Counted from the first letter of the stretch, positions 12,108-21,023 are shown. The stretch: DNA of 64,000 nucleotides from PALSA-693 sp963834725 (GCA_963834725.1 CAWICN010000001.1:4588001-4652000), one strand, 5' to 3'. Notes: a model not told the origin generated them from the sequence alone. Program-made: numbers and translations.

Positions 12108-12236
12108 CCGGACTCCCGGTTGATGGTGCTGGTCGGCTGACGATGCTGGTCCTGAACCAGCCCCCCGGCTATCCTCGGGCCACGGGTGGTTGTATCAGGC
12201 GATGCCCGGCGCCACCTTGTGCCGTCCCTTTCCCTC

Positions 12237-12923
12237 ATGATCAAGCTCGAAAACGTCACCAAGACCTACAAGGGGACGACGGTCGCCTTGCGGGATGTCA
12301 ACGTGGACATCCGGAAGGGGGAGTTCGTCTTCCTGGTGGGACCGTCAGGGTCCGGCAAGTCGACCTTCCTCCGACTGGTGACCAAGGAGGAGCGCGCCGA
12401 GGTCGGAAGGGTGTGGGTGGCCGGCAAGGAGGTCGGTGCCCTTTCGCCGTGGAAGGTTCCTTACCTGCGCCGCAACATTGGGTGCGTCTACCAGGACTTC
12501 CGGCTGCTGCCGACGAAGTCCGTCTATGAGAACGTCGCGTTTGCTCTCGAGGTGATCGGCCGGCCACGGAGCGTGGTCCGGTCGCAGGTCCCGCAGATCC
12601 TCGATCTGGTCGGGCTGGGCAAGAAGCTCCGGAACCTCCCCCACGAGCTGTCCGGTGGAGAGCAGCAGCGGGTGGCCATCGCCCGGGCTTTCGTCAACCG
12701 CCCGCTGATACTTCTGGCCGACGAGCCGAGTGGCAACCTTGACCCCACCACGACCGGCGGCATCATGCGGCTGCTGGATCGGATCAACCGGACCGGTACG
12801 ACCGTGTTGATGGCCACCCACGACAACACCATCGTCGACTCCATGCGGCGCCGGGTCATCGAGCTTGACCGGGGATCGGTGGTCCGGGACCAGGCACGCG
12901 GCGTTTACGGGATGGGGGCGTAG
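12237..12923 (+). CDS. ftsE: cell division ATP-binding protein FtsE
   Basis: A 228-residue ABC ATPase. It has Walker A GPSGSGKST (about 36-44), the Q-loop in NIGCVYQDFRLLP, the signature LSGGEQQRVAIARA and Walker B LILLADEPSGNLDP, then the H-loop in MATHD. The VYQDFRLLP wording is characteristic of FtsE. With FtsX it forms the inner-membrane complex that activates peptidoglycan hydrolases at the division site. ATG 12237 is chosen because MIKLENVTKTYKG is the family start. ftsX begins six bases after the stop. Confidence 0.96.
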   Translation: MIKLENVTKTYKGTTVALRDVNVDIRKGEFVFLVGPSGSGKSTFLRLVTKEERAEVGRVWVAGKEVGALSPWKVPYLRRNIGCVYQDFRLLPTKSVYENVAFALEVIGRPRSVVRSQVPQILDLVGLGKKLRNLPHELSGGEQQRVAIARAFVNRPLILLADEPSGNLDPTTTGGIMRLLDRINRTGTTVLMATHDNTIVDSMRRRVIELDRGSVVRDQARGVYGMGA

Positions 12924-12929
12924 CCGCTC

Positions 12930-13817
12930 GTGCGGATCTCCACCGGGTACATCGCCCGTGAGACGGCCGGCAACCTGCGCCGCAATCTGGTTATGACCTT
13001 CTCGGCCATCGTCACCATGGCCGTGTCGCTATCGGCCCTCGGGGGCGTGCTGATCATGCGCCAGGCCATCAACAAGGCGTCCCTGGAGTGGCGGGGCGGG
13101 GTGCAGATGGCCATCTTTCTCCAGCCGTCGGTCTCCGCTACGGAGACGTCCGCCATCGGCCACGAGCTCGCCAGCACCCCGGGCGTCGAGAGGTTCCACT
13201 TCGTTGACAAGCCCCAGGCCTACCGGGAGTTCAAGGAGATCTTCGGCGGCAACAACGACTTCGTGAGCGTCCTCGGCGTCAACGAGATGCCTCCCTCCTA
13301 CCGGGTCGTACCCGCCAAGGCCCAGGACATCTCCGAGTTGGGCCGTCAGTTTCAAGGGCAGCCCGGAGTCCTGCACGTGTCGTACGCCCAGCAGGAGATC
13401 GACGCCCTGCTGCACCAGTTCAAGCAGCTGCGGCTGATCGGCTACGTGCTGGCTGTGGCCGTGATGATCGGTGCCGTCGCGCTGATCGTGAACACTATCC
13501 AGCTGGCCATCTTCGCCCGCCGGCGGGAGGTCGCGGTCATGAAGCTCGTCGGGGCGACCAACTGGTTCATCCGGGTGCCCTTCATGCTCGAGGGGCTCAT
13601 CGAAGGGGTTATCGGCGCCGTCATTGCCTTCGCGCTGACCTACTTCGTCCGCGACGCGATCGCCTCTTTCGTCGGCAACGAGACCGTGCTCGGCACCAAC
13701 CAGCTGTATGTGACGTCGCATGAAGCGATCGTGACGGGCATCCTGCTCCTTGTCATCGGGGCGCTGGTCGGTGTGTTCGGCTCGGCCTTCGCCATCCGCC
13801 GCTTCCTGGCGGTCTAG
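12930..13817 (+). CDS. ftsX: cell division permease-like protein FtsX
   Basis: A 295-residue protein with a GTG start. The N-terminal helix (about 18-44) is followed by an extracytoplasmic loop of some 120 residues carrying the VSATETSAIGHEL and FVDKPQAYREFKEIFGGN segments, then three helices near 170-192, 217-240 and 268-290. The cytoplasmic FARRREVAVMKLVGATNWFIR motif is diagnostic of FtsX and couples to FtsE. The NlpC/P60 hydrolase a few kb downstream is a plausible but unproven client. The smpB gene often found next is not here. Confidence 0.95.
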   Translation: MRISTGYIARETAGNLRRNLVMTFSAIVTMAVSLSALGGVLIMRQAINKASLEWRGGVQMAIFLQPSVSATETSAIGHELASTPGVERFHFVDKPQAYREFKEIFGGNNDFVSVLGVNEMPPSYRVVPAKAQDISELGRQFQGQPGVLHVSYAQQEIDALLHQFKQLRLIGYVLAVAVMIGAVALIVNTIQLAIFARRREVAVMKLVGATNWFIRVPFMLEGLIEGVIGAVIAFALTYFVRDAIASFVGNETVLGTNQLYVTSHEAIVTGILLLVIGALVGVFGSAFAIRRFLAV

Positions 13818-13885
13818 ACATCCGGCCGGGTGGCCGGGCGACGATCCGTCCCGCCCTGGATCTCAGATCGAACCGAGCGCCGTCC

Positions 13886-14842
13886 TCAGGACGAACCGGG
13901 CCCTCTCGGCTCCTGGTCACGGCCGGTCGCAGGTGTCGCGGGCCATGCCACCGCAGCCACCTGTCGTACGGCCACGGCGACGGCTTCGGGCTGCTCGAGA
14001 AGCAGCAGATGATGGGCCCCGGCGATGATGGTGTGGACGGCGCCGGGGATGGCTGCGGCCAGGCGGTCAGCGACGGGCGGCGGGACGAGGTGGTCGGCGC
14101 TGCCGTTGATGACGGCAGTCGGCACGGTGATCGTGGCCAGACCGGGCGCCAGTCCTTCGGTTTCCCGGAGCAGGACCCGCTGCTCGATCACGAACGACCG
14201 CCACACCCTCGTGCCGCCGGTGCGGGTGGTCAAACCGCGGAGGACGCTGACCGCTTCCCGGGCCCGGCTGGCGAGGTGACGGTCGGCGAGGCGCTGCACC
14301 ATCCTGCTGCTGACCATGGGCCCCGCCACTCCGAGCGCCAAGGAGGCGAGGACCTCACCGACCATCGGAGCGGCGAGGATCCGATCCTCCCACCGGAAGC
14401 GCTCGCCCGGGCCGACCGACGCGGCGAGGACCAGGCCGGCGGTGCGGGCAGGAAACAACTTGGCGAAGGCCAGCGCACACCCTCCCGCCCAGCTGTAACC
14501 GACAATCACGGCTCGCTCGACGGCGAGGTCGTCCAGCAGATCCGCCACCGCCACGGCATTCTCCCTGAAATTGGCGGCCATCCCGCCGGTGCGTCCGTAG
14601 CCCGGGCGGTCGGGTGCGATCACGGTGAACCGGTCGGACAACAGGGGTGCAACCCGGTGCCAGTCCACGGCTGTACCGGGCTGCCCGTGCAGCAGGACGA
14701 CGGGGGGGCCGCTGCCCTCGATCACGGCGACCAGGCGGCGTTCCCGGTCGGGACCGGCTCGGCCCAGGTCACTGTTTGCCGTACCGGTTCGCTCCGCCCG
14801 GTCGCTCATTGCGGCACCGGTTCGCTCCCCGAGGTCGCTCAC
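13886..14842 (-). CDS. alpha/beta hydrolase
   Basis: A 318-residue alpha/beta-hydrolase fold protein. It has the oxyanion segment VVLLHGQPGTAVDW, the nucleophile elbow GYSWAGG, an acid residue in INGSADHLVPP and the catalytic His in IIAGAHHLLLLEQPE. The first about 40 residues contain two copies of MSD-x-x-ERTG-type sequence encoded by a short repeat also found near 21.0 kb, so the true domain begins near RRLVAVIEGSGPPV. Its GTG start shares GTGA with the stop of the upstream haemoglobin gene, so the two are translationally coupled. The substrate cannot be read from the sequence. Confidence 0.85.
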   Translation of the reverse strand: MSDLGERTGAAMSDRAERTGTANSDLGRAGPDRERRLVAVIEGSGPPVVLLHGQPGTAVDWHRVAPLLSDRFTVIAPDRPGYGRTGGMAANFRENAVAVADLLDDLAVERAVIVGYSWAGGCALAFAKLFPARTAGLVLAASVGPGERFRWEDRILAAPMVGEVLASLALGVAGPMVSSRMVQRLADRHLASRAREAVSVLRGLTTRTGGTRVWRSFVIEQRVLLRETEGLAPGLATITVPTAVINGSADHLVPPPVADRLAAAIPGAVHTIIAGAHHLLLLEQPEAVAVAVRQVAAVAWPATPATGRDQEPRGPGSS

Positions 14843-15225
14843 GGGCGGTTCACGAGGTTGTCCGCGGTCGCCTGGAAAAAGCTCAACATCTGCATCTCGT
14901 CCAGCGGCCGCAGCGACGCGGCCCGGACCGCCTCGGTCATGTGGTGCAACCAGGCGTCCCGCTCCTCCTGCCCTATCGCGAAGCGGCGGTGCCGCTCGAC
15001 GAGCCGGCCCTCACCACGCCGTGACCGGTAGACAGATGGTCCACCCCAATGCTGGATCAGGAACCACTCCAGATGCCGGCGGGCCGCTTCAAGCCGGTCG
15101 GGGTCCGACGGGTACACCCGCAGCAGGGTCGCATCCCCGGCGACCGCATCGTAGAACCTGCGGGTGAGGGACTCGAAGAAGGCATCGCCCCCAGCGCGCT
15201 CGTACAGCGTCGACGGCCTGGCCAC
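14839..15225 (-). CDS. glbO: group II truncated haemoglobin (trHbO type)
   Basis: A 128-residue 2-on-2 globin. It has Tyr25 (B10) in RRFYDAV, Tyr38 (CD1) in LRVYPSD, the WGGP segment at 60-63, the proximal His79 in ERHRRFAIG and Trp92 (G8) in RDAWLHHM, all as in Mycobacterium trHbO. It binds O2 and NO at haem in the cytoplasm and probably serves in NO or peroxide handling. The start is GTG at 15225. It is translationally coupled to the downstream hydrolase by a GTGA overlap. Confidence 0.92.
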   Translation of the reverse strand: MARPSTLYERAGGDAFFESLTRRFYDAVAGDATLLRVYPSDPDRLEAARRHLEWFLIQHWGGPSVYRSRRGEGRLVERHRRFAIGQEERDAWLHHMTEAVRAASLRPLDEMQMLSFFQATADNLVNRP

Positions 15226-15357
15226 GCCGCCAGCTTGGTCGATGGCGGCAGCATCGCGTTAGGCGACGATCCGGAAGCGGGCGGCTCAGTAGACGGGTAT
15301 GACCCGACTGCTGGGCGCCACCCTTTTACACACTCCACCTTTTACACTCCAGGGCCG

Positions 15358-15726
15358 GTGGCGCGATGTGGTGCCCTTTGGTGGTCGTGTCGTGTAGCCG
15401 GCGTCCTCGTCGCGGTGCTGGCGGCGTTGGCCCTGGCCGGGTGCGGCCAGGGGAATGCGGCGGCGACGGATGCCGCCAACCGGGACTTCCTGTCCGAGGT
15501 GCACGCAGCCGCGCCTGACATCGGCAGCTATCGCAACGACGTGCAGCTGGAACGTATCGGCCACGCCGCGTGCGACGGGTTCCATTCCGGCGCGTCGTAC
15601 GAGGAGTTGGCCGACCGGCTGCCGCTGCTCGAGGGAAGCAACCTGCTGCCCTCGGCGGACCTCGGCGCCGTCATCAACGCCGCCGTGGATGTGTACTGCG
15701 CGCAGTATCGCAGCATGATCGAGTAG
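15358..15726 (+). CDS. DUF732-like lipoprotein
   Basis: About 122 residues. A hydrophobic signal (VAGVLVAVLAALALAGC) ends in the lipobox ALAGC, so it is probably an exported lipoprotein. The mature part FLSEVHAAAPDIGSYRND...HAACDGFHSGASYEELA...VDVYCAQY has the pattern of the actinobacterial DUF732 domain, with two Cys that may pair. The GTG at 15358 is chosen to give a normal signal peptide; the frame is open further upstream without a signal. The upstream 132 bases, shared with the divergent haemoglobin gene, contain a direct repeat of CCTTTTACAC. Function unknown. Confidence 0.6.
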   Translation: MARCGALWWSCRVAGVLVAVLAALALAGCGQGNAAATDAANRDFLSEVHAAAPDIGSYRNDVQLERIGHAACDGFHSGASYEELADRLPLLEGSNLLPSADLGAVINAAVDVYCAQYRSMIE

Positions 15727-15771
15727 TGGCGGGCTGGTGTCGCCCCGACGTTCACGCCGGTGGAAACGCAG

Positions 15772-16986
15772 TCAGTGGTCCGACGGTACCCAGGGGCTGA
15801 TGAAGGTCACGACCCGCTGACCGAAGGCGATATGGGTCCCGGGGGACACGACCCTGGGTTCGTACGGGCGAAGCCGGGCCCACTCCGTCGCTCCCGGCTC
15901 GTAGATGCACGTACCGGCGGCCGAGCCCCGGTCCACGATGCTCACGTCCCAGTCGGTGAACCGGACCTCGGCATGCGATCCCGAGACGTCGCTCCCTGTG
16001 AGCACCAGCGGCCGGGCCAGCCCGCCTCCGACGGTCGGGTCGCGGCCCGAATTCGAGCCGACCAGGTAGCTCCGGTCCAGGCGGAAGATGGCGCCGTCGT
16101 CGGTGACGAGCACGCCGAGGGGCGGTCGGGTGCCGCTCACCTGCTCACGGGTTCCTGCCGGCATTGGCGTGTGGCAGCGAGCGCAATGGACGATGCCCGG
16201 TCGGTTGAGGTGACCGCGAGCGCAGAGGACGCCGGCGACTACCGGGGCGCCGGCTATCCGGCGGTCGGGACCGTTGCCGCGCGGAAGTGGTGGGCCGCCA
16301 GGGGTTTTGGCCACTCGCAGGTCCAGCGAGCCGGCCGGCCCCGGAGTCACCGGCCGTCGAATCGCGGGTTCGGGTTCGGGTCCGCTCTGGGTCGCTACGC
16401 CGGCGATCACGGTGGGGTCTGTTTCGATACTCGTCGCAGCGGCCATGGTGGTTGTCGCGACATCCGCCTGGGGCTCCGCCGGCTCCTGGTCAGGAGGACG
16501 CACGACGGCCAACCGGCCTATTGGCGACCCTGGCGTCAGCACGAAACCGGCGCCAGGCACGACTCCCGCCTCGAGGTCCCACATGGCGTCGGGCTCCAAA
16601 GGCGGGGCCGGCGCGCCGGCGGCACCGACCGTGATCGCTGGTCGCGGCGTGATGATGGCTTGCAGCCAGCCGGGATTCGGCGTCGGGGTCAGCCATCGAG
16701 CGCCGTCCCACGCCTGAACGGGACCGTGCAGGAGCGACGCCCAGCCGTGATCGCTTGGTCCGATGACGGCGAATGCCACGTGCGGCTCAGGGTCACGGGA
16801 TGCGAGCACACCGGCGATGTGGTCGCCGATCTGCCGGCCCCCCCGCGGCGACGGTCCGAGATTACGAGCCGACTGGGCCAGGAAGCTGATCAGCGCGGGC
16901 GACGCCGCCAGGTCGGCCCAGGCGACGATGCCGCCATAGCGGATCACGGTGCCTGAGCCCCTAGTGACCTCGATCCGTTCGATCAC
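15772..16986 (-). CDS. FHA-domain protein with zinc-ribbon-like motif
   Basis: A 404-residue protein. Residues 1-120 form an uncharacterised domain (AVIGPSDHGWASLLHGPVQ). A long Pro/Ala/Thr-rich linker follows, then a Cys/His cluster (CARGHLNRPGIVHCARCH, about 258-275) like a zinc ribbon. The C-terminal FHA domain (about 290-400) has YLVGSNSGRDP, SGSHAEVRF and IVDRGSAAGT, the phosphothreonine-binding loops. FHA domains read Ser/Thr-kinase marks. Its GTG start overlaps the stop of the upstream pseudokinase gene in a GTGA, so the two are probably made in fixed ratio and act together. It resembles FHA proteins of actinobacterial kinase signalling; the target is unknown. Confidence 0.82.
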   Translation of the reverse strand: MIERIEVTRGSGTVIRYGGIVAWADLAASPALISFLAQSARNLGPSPRGGRQIGDHIAGVLASRDPEPHVAFAVIGPSDHGWASLLHGPVQAWDGARWLTPTPNPGWLQAIITPRPAITVGAAGAPAPPLEPDAMWDLEAGVVPGAGFVLTPGSPIGRLAVVRPPDQEPAEPQADVATTTMAAATSIETDPTVIAGVATQSGPEPEPAIRRPVTPGPAGSLDLRVAKTPGGPPLPRGNGPDRRIAGAPVVAGVLCARGHLNRPGIVHCARCHTPMPAGTREQVSGTRPPLGVLVTDDGAIFRLDRSYLVGSNSGRDPTVGGGLARPLVLTGSDVSGSHAEVRFTDWDVSIVDRGSAAGTCIYEPGATEWARLRPYEPRVVSPGTHIAFGQRVVTFISPWVPSDH

Positions 16987-17798
16987 GCCATCGCCTCGGC
17001 GCGGAGCAGGCGATTGGCGAAGTCGTCGGCGGTCAGCGGCCGCTCGCCCGGGTCAGTGGCCAGGAAGACCGAGAGGGTGTCCGCCACTTCGGTGGGCAAA
17101 GTGGGGTCGACCTGCGGTCGGGTAAACAGGATCCGTTGCACCGCGGTAACACCCGGGTCGTCGTCAATCCCCGGGTAGAGGGGCCGGCGAGAGATGAGGT
17201 CGTGCAGTGTCGCGGCCAGCGCCCAGAGATCCGACGACCGGGACGGGACTTCCCCGCGTAAGAGGGCTGGGTCCAGCACGACAAGGTTCCGCCAACCACG
17301 GACTCTGGCCACCTCGCCGGCCGGGCGCCCGAAGGTTGGCGGCCCGAGCACCGCTCCCCGCGGCACAAGGAAGATGGAGTCGCTGCTGATGGACCCGTGC
17401 ACGATGCCGGCTTCGTGCAGGGCGTGGGCGCCTCTGGCCGCATCGGCTACCGCCCGGACCCGAGCCACGGGATCGAAGCTGTCGGCCGGGTCGCCGGCAC
17501 TGCCGCCGGGTGCGGCCTCCGAAACCAGGTAGACCCCAGCCGCATCGGCCTCGAGATCGGGCCCCACCTCGTACAGGCGCAGCAGCCGGTCCGATCCGAC
17601 GCCCGCTAACCGGGACAGCTGACCAGCGAGATCCCGCCAGCCCGCCGCGTCCACAGGCAGCTCGGTGACCATCACGGGTTCGTCGACGGCGAGCCGCTCG
17701 GGCGGTTGGCACAGGTAACGGGCCTGTCCCTCCTCACTCGTTGCGATGGCCCGGATGACCTCAAAGTCTGCGATCGATGACCGCAACGAACCTCCCAA
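16983..17798 (-). CDS. protein kinase-like protein, probable pseudokinase
   Basis: A 271-residue protein with the shape of a Hanks-type kinase catalytic domain, but with key residues missing. The catalytic-loop HRDLKPEN is replaced by HGSISSDSIF (the Asp is lost). The DFG magnesium motif is absent (VLGPPTFGRP in its place), and no clear VAIK Lys is visible in AVDEPVMVTELPV. The C-lobe is retained: SSDLWALAATLHDLISRRPLYPG and DPGERPLTADDF match kinase subdomains IX-XI. No transmembrane segment is seen. It likely serves as a scaffold or nucleotide sensor for the coupled FHA protein rather than phosphorylating targets, though residual activity is not excluded. Confidence 0.78.
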   Translation of the reverse strand: MGGSLRSSIADFEVIRAIATSEEGQARYLCQPPERLAVDEPVMVTELPVDAAGWRDLAGQLSRLAGVGSDRLLRLYEVGPDLEADAAGVYLVSEAAPGGSAGDPADSFDPVARVRAVADAARGAHALHEAGIVHGSISSDSIFLVPRGAVLGPPTFGRPAGEVARVRGWRNLVVLDPALLRGEVPSRSSDLWALAATLHDLISRRPLYPGIDDDPGVTAVQRILFTRPQVDPTLPTEVADTLSVFLATDPGERPLTADDFANRLLRAEAMA

Positions 17799-17888
17799 GA
17801 CGTCGCGCCTGCGCAGAAAGCGTATCGGCCGTCCAAAGCTGGCCGCACTCTTCCCGTCCGGGTGCTCGATGTAATAACATAAAACATC

Positions 17889-18500
17889 ATGAAAGCTATC
17901 TTAGCCGTGCTTGGTGCCGCCGCGCTGTTGCTGGTGATCGCCCCCCTCGTCAGCGCGTCGGTGCTTGGGGTGGCGCTCGCCGGCGTCGGCCCCATCCCAC
18001 CGAACGCGGCCCTGCCGACGCCGAATTCGGGCCTCCTGACGCCAAATCCGGCCCTGCGAGCGTCAGATCAGTTTCGCCTCCTCGGGACCCCTTCCCGGGT
18101 TTCGACTGCAGCCACGGTCGCCGTCGAGTACGCGGTCGCACAGATCGGGACTCCCTACCGGTGGGGTGGAGAGACACCGGGCGTCGGCTTCGACTGCTCG
18201 GGGCTCGTCCAGGCGGCGTGGGACGCCGCGGGGGTACACCTGCCTCGCGTCGCCCAGGATCAGTTCGACGCCGGACCGTTGCTACCGCCAGACTCCGCCC
18301 TTCAACCGGGCGACCTCGTTTTCTTCGGTCCGGAAGGCGGCGGTGTCACCCATGTCGGTATGGTGGTCGAACCGGCTGGGCAGATGGTGGACGCGCCACA
18401 CACGGGTGCGTTCGTGAGGCTCGAGCCTTTTCCCGTATCGGTCGGCGCTAGTTGGGGTGGCGACCTCTACCTGGGCGCGACCCGACCGGGTGGCGGCTGA
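17889..18500 (+). CDS. NlpC/P60 family peptidoglycan endopeptidase
   Basis: A 203-residue secreted or anchored hydrolase. An N-terminal hydrophobic segment (about 3-32) is followed by a Pro/Asn linker with repeated PTPNSGLLTPNPAL. The NlpC/P60 domain (about 74-200) has catalytic Cys103 in GFDCSGLV, His155 in VTHVGM and a third polar residue, His171, in DAPHTG. Enzymes of this family cut the D-Glu-diaminopimelate bond in peptidoglycan stems. The ATG at 17889 follows an AT-rich run (ATAACATAAAACATC) unlike its GC-rich surroundings, which may hold the promoter. It is divergent from the pseudokinase gene. Confidence 0.88.
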   Translation: MKAILAVLGAAALLLVIAPLVSASVLGVALAGVGPIPPNAALPTPNSGLLTPNPALRASDQFRLLGTPSRVSTAATVAVEYAVAQIGTPYRWGGETPGVGFDCSGLVQAAWDAAGVHLPRVAQDQFDAGPLLPPDSALQPGDLVFFGPEGGGVTHVGMVVEPAGQMVDAPHTGAFVRLEPFPVSVGASWGGDLYLGATRPGGG

Positions 18501-18513
18501 CCCCGTACACAAG

Positions 18514-18551
18514 AACCCGAGAAACCCAACGGCTCTCGCATCGGGGGTTCG
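18514..18551 (+). terminator. possible hairpin terminator between convergent genes
   Basis: GAACC (18514-18518) and CGAGA (18519-18523) can pair with GGTTC (18547-18551) and TCTCG (18535-18539), forming a stem with a bulge. There is no U-run. It lies just after the NlpC gene and before the convergent ERQQ-repeat gene, so it could work in both directions. Confidence 0.4.
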
Positions 18552-18641
18552 CTATCTACGGGAGTGTCGTTCGGCTACGGCAGTGTCGCTCGGCGGCGAT
18601 GACTGGGTGAACGACGTGTAGCGCGTTACGCCGTCTGGCCC

Positions 18642-19352
18642 TCAGGCTTGAAGGGTGTTGAGGACGACTGCCGTCGTGGCCGGGTCGGCCCGGATGAGCA
18701 GCCAGATCTCCGCGCCGCTCTTCGCCTGCCAGGCGTCGAGCGCCGTGGCCTCGAACCCCCCGGGCCTGGTCATCATGTAGCGGTACGCCACCGTGGCCCC
18801 CTTGACCTGGCTCGGCGTCGCCGGGCCGAGATGATATGGCGTTGGCTGAGGTTCGCCGAAGGCGGCGAAGGACTTCGGCGGGGTTTCCCCTGCCGAGGGC
18901 GGGGTGGCCCGGGGCCCGAGGTGCTCCGCTGCCCAACCCGACTGGCCCGAGTTGTCGAGGTCCCCGACATCGTCGGTGTACGCGCTGCTCTGCGACCACG
19001 AGGTCGGGACCGCGTACGCGAAATAACTGTCGCTGACGGCGTGGTAGCCGGCAGGAACATTAATGGGGTGGACCGATGGCCCGCTCGAGCTTGCCGCCAC
19101 AGTCGCAATCAGCGCGACGACGCCGACAACCAGCGCCGGTGCCAGGACCAGCGCCATCCAACGGCGGTTGCGGCGCGCCGTCGCTGCATCGACGGGACTA
19201 ACCGTTCCGCGCTGCTGGCGATCGATGGCCTGCTGACGCTCGGCGGCCTGCTGGCGCTCGGCGGTCTGCTGGCGCTCGATGGTCTGCTGGCGCTCGGCCG
19301 CCTGTTGGCGCTCGGCGGTTTGACCCGGGCCGCTGGGCGGCAATTCTTGCAC
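18642..19352 (-). CDS. single-pass membrane protein with ERQQ repeats, unknown function
   Basis: About 236 residues from the GTG at 19352; the frame is open further upstream. The N-terminal part has six tandem copies of a hexapeptide of the form (T/A)(A/I)ERQQ, encoded by 18-base repeats. A transmembrane helix (WMALVLAPALVVGVVALIATVAA) follows, then an extracytoplasmic domain of about 140 residues with VPAGYHAVSDSYFAYAVPTSW, where PTSW-type motifs resemble actinobacterial secreted domains. I do not recognise the family. The repeat may act as a polar linker or coil on the cytoplasmic side. Confidence 0.65.
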   Translation of the reverse strand: MQELPPSGPGQTAERQQAAERQQTIERQQTAERQQAAERQQAIDRQQRGTVSPVDAATARRNRRWMALVLAPALVVGVVALIATVAASSSGPSVHPINVPAGYHAVSDSYFAYAVPTSWSQSSAYTDDVGDLDNSGQSGWAAEHLGPRATPPSAGETPPKSFAAFGEPQPTPYHLGPATPSQVKGATVAYRYMMTRPGGFEATALDAWQAKSGAEIWLLIRADPATTAVVLNTLQA

Positions 19353-19698
19353 CCTGCCATGCTGGCACCTGCCACCCCGGGCCGGCACGCGGCGAACGCG
19401 AAACCGGCACAGGGAATGCCCCGGCGGGCCTCCCCTGTGCCGGTTGCATCTGTCGCGATTCACGGCACCGCTCTCTGTCTGGGACCGCCTCGCCCCGGGT
19501 CTCGCCGCAACGACACCCGGCCATAGGGCCGGTCAAGTCGAGGGTTCGCTCCTCCCGACAGCTGAAAGGACCCAAGTGCGCTCCACTCGAGCCCATCCGC
19601 CTAGCGGGGCGGTCCGTCCTCCTCGGACGAGCTCCATGTTCCCACGGTGCCCTCCTTTCCCTGATCCGTCGGAACCCGACGTGCTTTGGGTGCCCGCC
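19353..19698. other. gap between divergent genes; nothing recognised
   Basis: These 346 bases lie between the ERQQ-repeat gene and the acyl-CoA dehydrogenase gene. Both flanking frames stay open into the gap, but the translated extensions are Arg/Pro-rich and match no family start, so I treat it as a shared upstream region. I see no convincing promoter pair, operator or RNA. Confidence 0.4.
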
Positions 19699-20934
19699 AT
19701 GCCCAACGATGGGGTAGACGAGGTCACCCAATTGAAGGCGGCGGGCGAGCGCGTGTCAATAGCCTCTACGGGCATGCCCGAGATCGATGCCGCGACCGCC
19801 GCCGAACTGGTCGGGACCATCCGGAACTTCGTGCGCCGGGACGTACTACCGGTCGCTTCGGAGTTCGACCACGCCGACGCTTACCCCGACCAGCTGGTGG
19901 ACCAGCTTGCCGAGTTTGGTTTATTTGGGGCCCTCATACCCGAATCCCACGGAGGCCTGGGGCTGGGTGTGGCCACCTACGCCCGCATCGTCGAGGAGCT
20001 GGCGGCGGGCTGGATGTCACTGACCGGAGTCCTCAATACCCACCTGATCGCGGCCCTGCTCATCAGCTTGCATGGAAGCGACGAGCAGCGGGAGCGCCTC
20101 CTGCCCGAGATGGCGAGCGGCCGAGCGCGGGGCGCGCTGTCCCTGTCGGAATCGGATGCAGGCAGCGACACCCGGGCCATTCGCTGTCAGGCCGTCCGCG
20201 ACGGCGATGAGTACGTGATCGACGGCACCAAGATGTGGGTGACCAACGGTCTGCGGTCGCGGGTCGTAGCCCTTGCCGCCCGAACCGCCGAAGGCGTCAC
20301 CTGTTTTATCGTGGAGAAGGAGCCGGGCTTGCGCTCGGGCGGCATCGAGGTCACACGCCACATCGACAAGCTCGGATACCGGGGAGTCGAGACCGTGGAG
20401 ATGACCTACATCAACCACCGGGTCCCGGCCGACGCCGTGCTCGGTGGCGCTCGGGCCCCGCTGGGCCAGGGCCTTCCCCAGATCCTCGGCGCCCTCGAAC
20501 TGGGTCGGGTCAACGTTGCAGCCCGCGGCGTGGGGATCGCCCGGGCGGCGTTCGAGGCGGCGATTTCCTACGCACAGCAACGACAGGCCTTCGGCGTGCC
20601 CATCGCCCGGCACGAGGCCATCGCGTTCAAGCTGGCCGACATGGGCATGCGGGTCGAGGCAGCCCGGCTGCTCACCCGCTCGGCTGCAGAGAAACTTGAC
20701 CGGGGAGAGCGCGCCGACGTAGAGGCGGGGATGGCCAAGCTCTATGCCTCGGAAGCGGCCTTCGAAAACGCCACCGAAGCCATGCGCATCCACGGCGGCT
20801 ACGGCTACACAACCGAAGGCCCGGTCGAGCGCCTTTACCGGGACGCTCCGCTCCTCATGATCGGGGAGGGCACCAACGAAATTCAGCGGATGGTCATCGC
20901 TCGTCGCCTGCTCGAGCGCTACGCCGTGGGGTGA
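19699..20934 (+). CDS. acyl-CoA dehydrogenase
   Basis: A 411-residue FAD enzyme that oxidises an acyl-CoA to the 2-enoyl-CoA and passes electrons to ETF. The N-terminal helical part has FGLFGALIPESHGGLGL; the flavin-binding middle has ALSLSESDAGSDT and GTKMWVTNG; the C-terminal part has QQRQAFGVPIARHEAI and MRIHGGYGYTTEGPVERLYRDA. Glu390 in IGEGTNEIQR is at the position of the catalytic base of short- and medium-chain enzymes. ATG 19699 (MPNDGVDEV) is chosen because upstream in-frame sequence is not family-like. It stands alone, so the substrate cannot be inferred. Confidence 0.9.
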   Translation: MPNDGVDEVTQLKAAGERVSIASTGMPEIDAATAAELVGTIRNFVRRDVLPVASEFDHADAYPDQLVDQLAEFGLFGALIPESHGGLGLGVATYARIVEELAAGWMSLTGVLNTHLIAALLISLHGSDEQRERLLPEMASGRARGALSLSESDAGSDTRAIRCQAVRDGDEYVIDGTKMWVTNGLRSRVVALAARTAEGVTCFIVEKEPGLRSGGIEVTRHIDKLGYRGVETVEMTYINHRVPADAVLGGARAPLGQGLPQILGALELGRVNVAARGVGIARAAFEAAISYAQQRQAFGVPIARHEAIAFKLADMGMRVEAARLLTRSAAEKLDRGERADVEAGMAKLYASEAAFENATEAMRIHGGYGYTTEGPVERLYRDAPLLMIGEGTNEIQRMVIARRLLERYAVG

Positions 20935-20964
20935 TCGATTCAGGCCGTGGGCCATCGCTCATTT

Positions 20965-20989
20965 CGGCACCATCCCAGGGACGGTGCCG
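20965..20989. terminator. bidirectional hairpin between convergent genes
   Basis: CGGCACC (20965-20971) pairs perfectly with GGTGCCG (20983-20989), and CCC/GGG pair inside the loop. It lies in the 89-base gap between the convergent acyl-CoA dehydrogenase and small membrane protein genes. It lacks a U-run, as is common in actinobacteria. Confidence 0.6.
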
Positions 20990-21023
20990 CAACCTGCGAG
21001 ACCGGTTCGCTCCTCCAGGTCGC

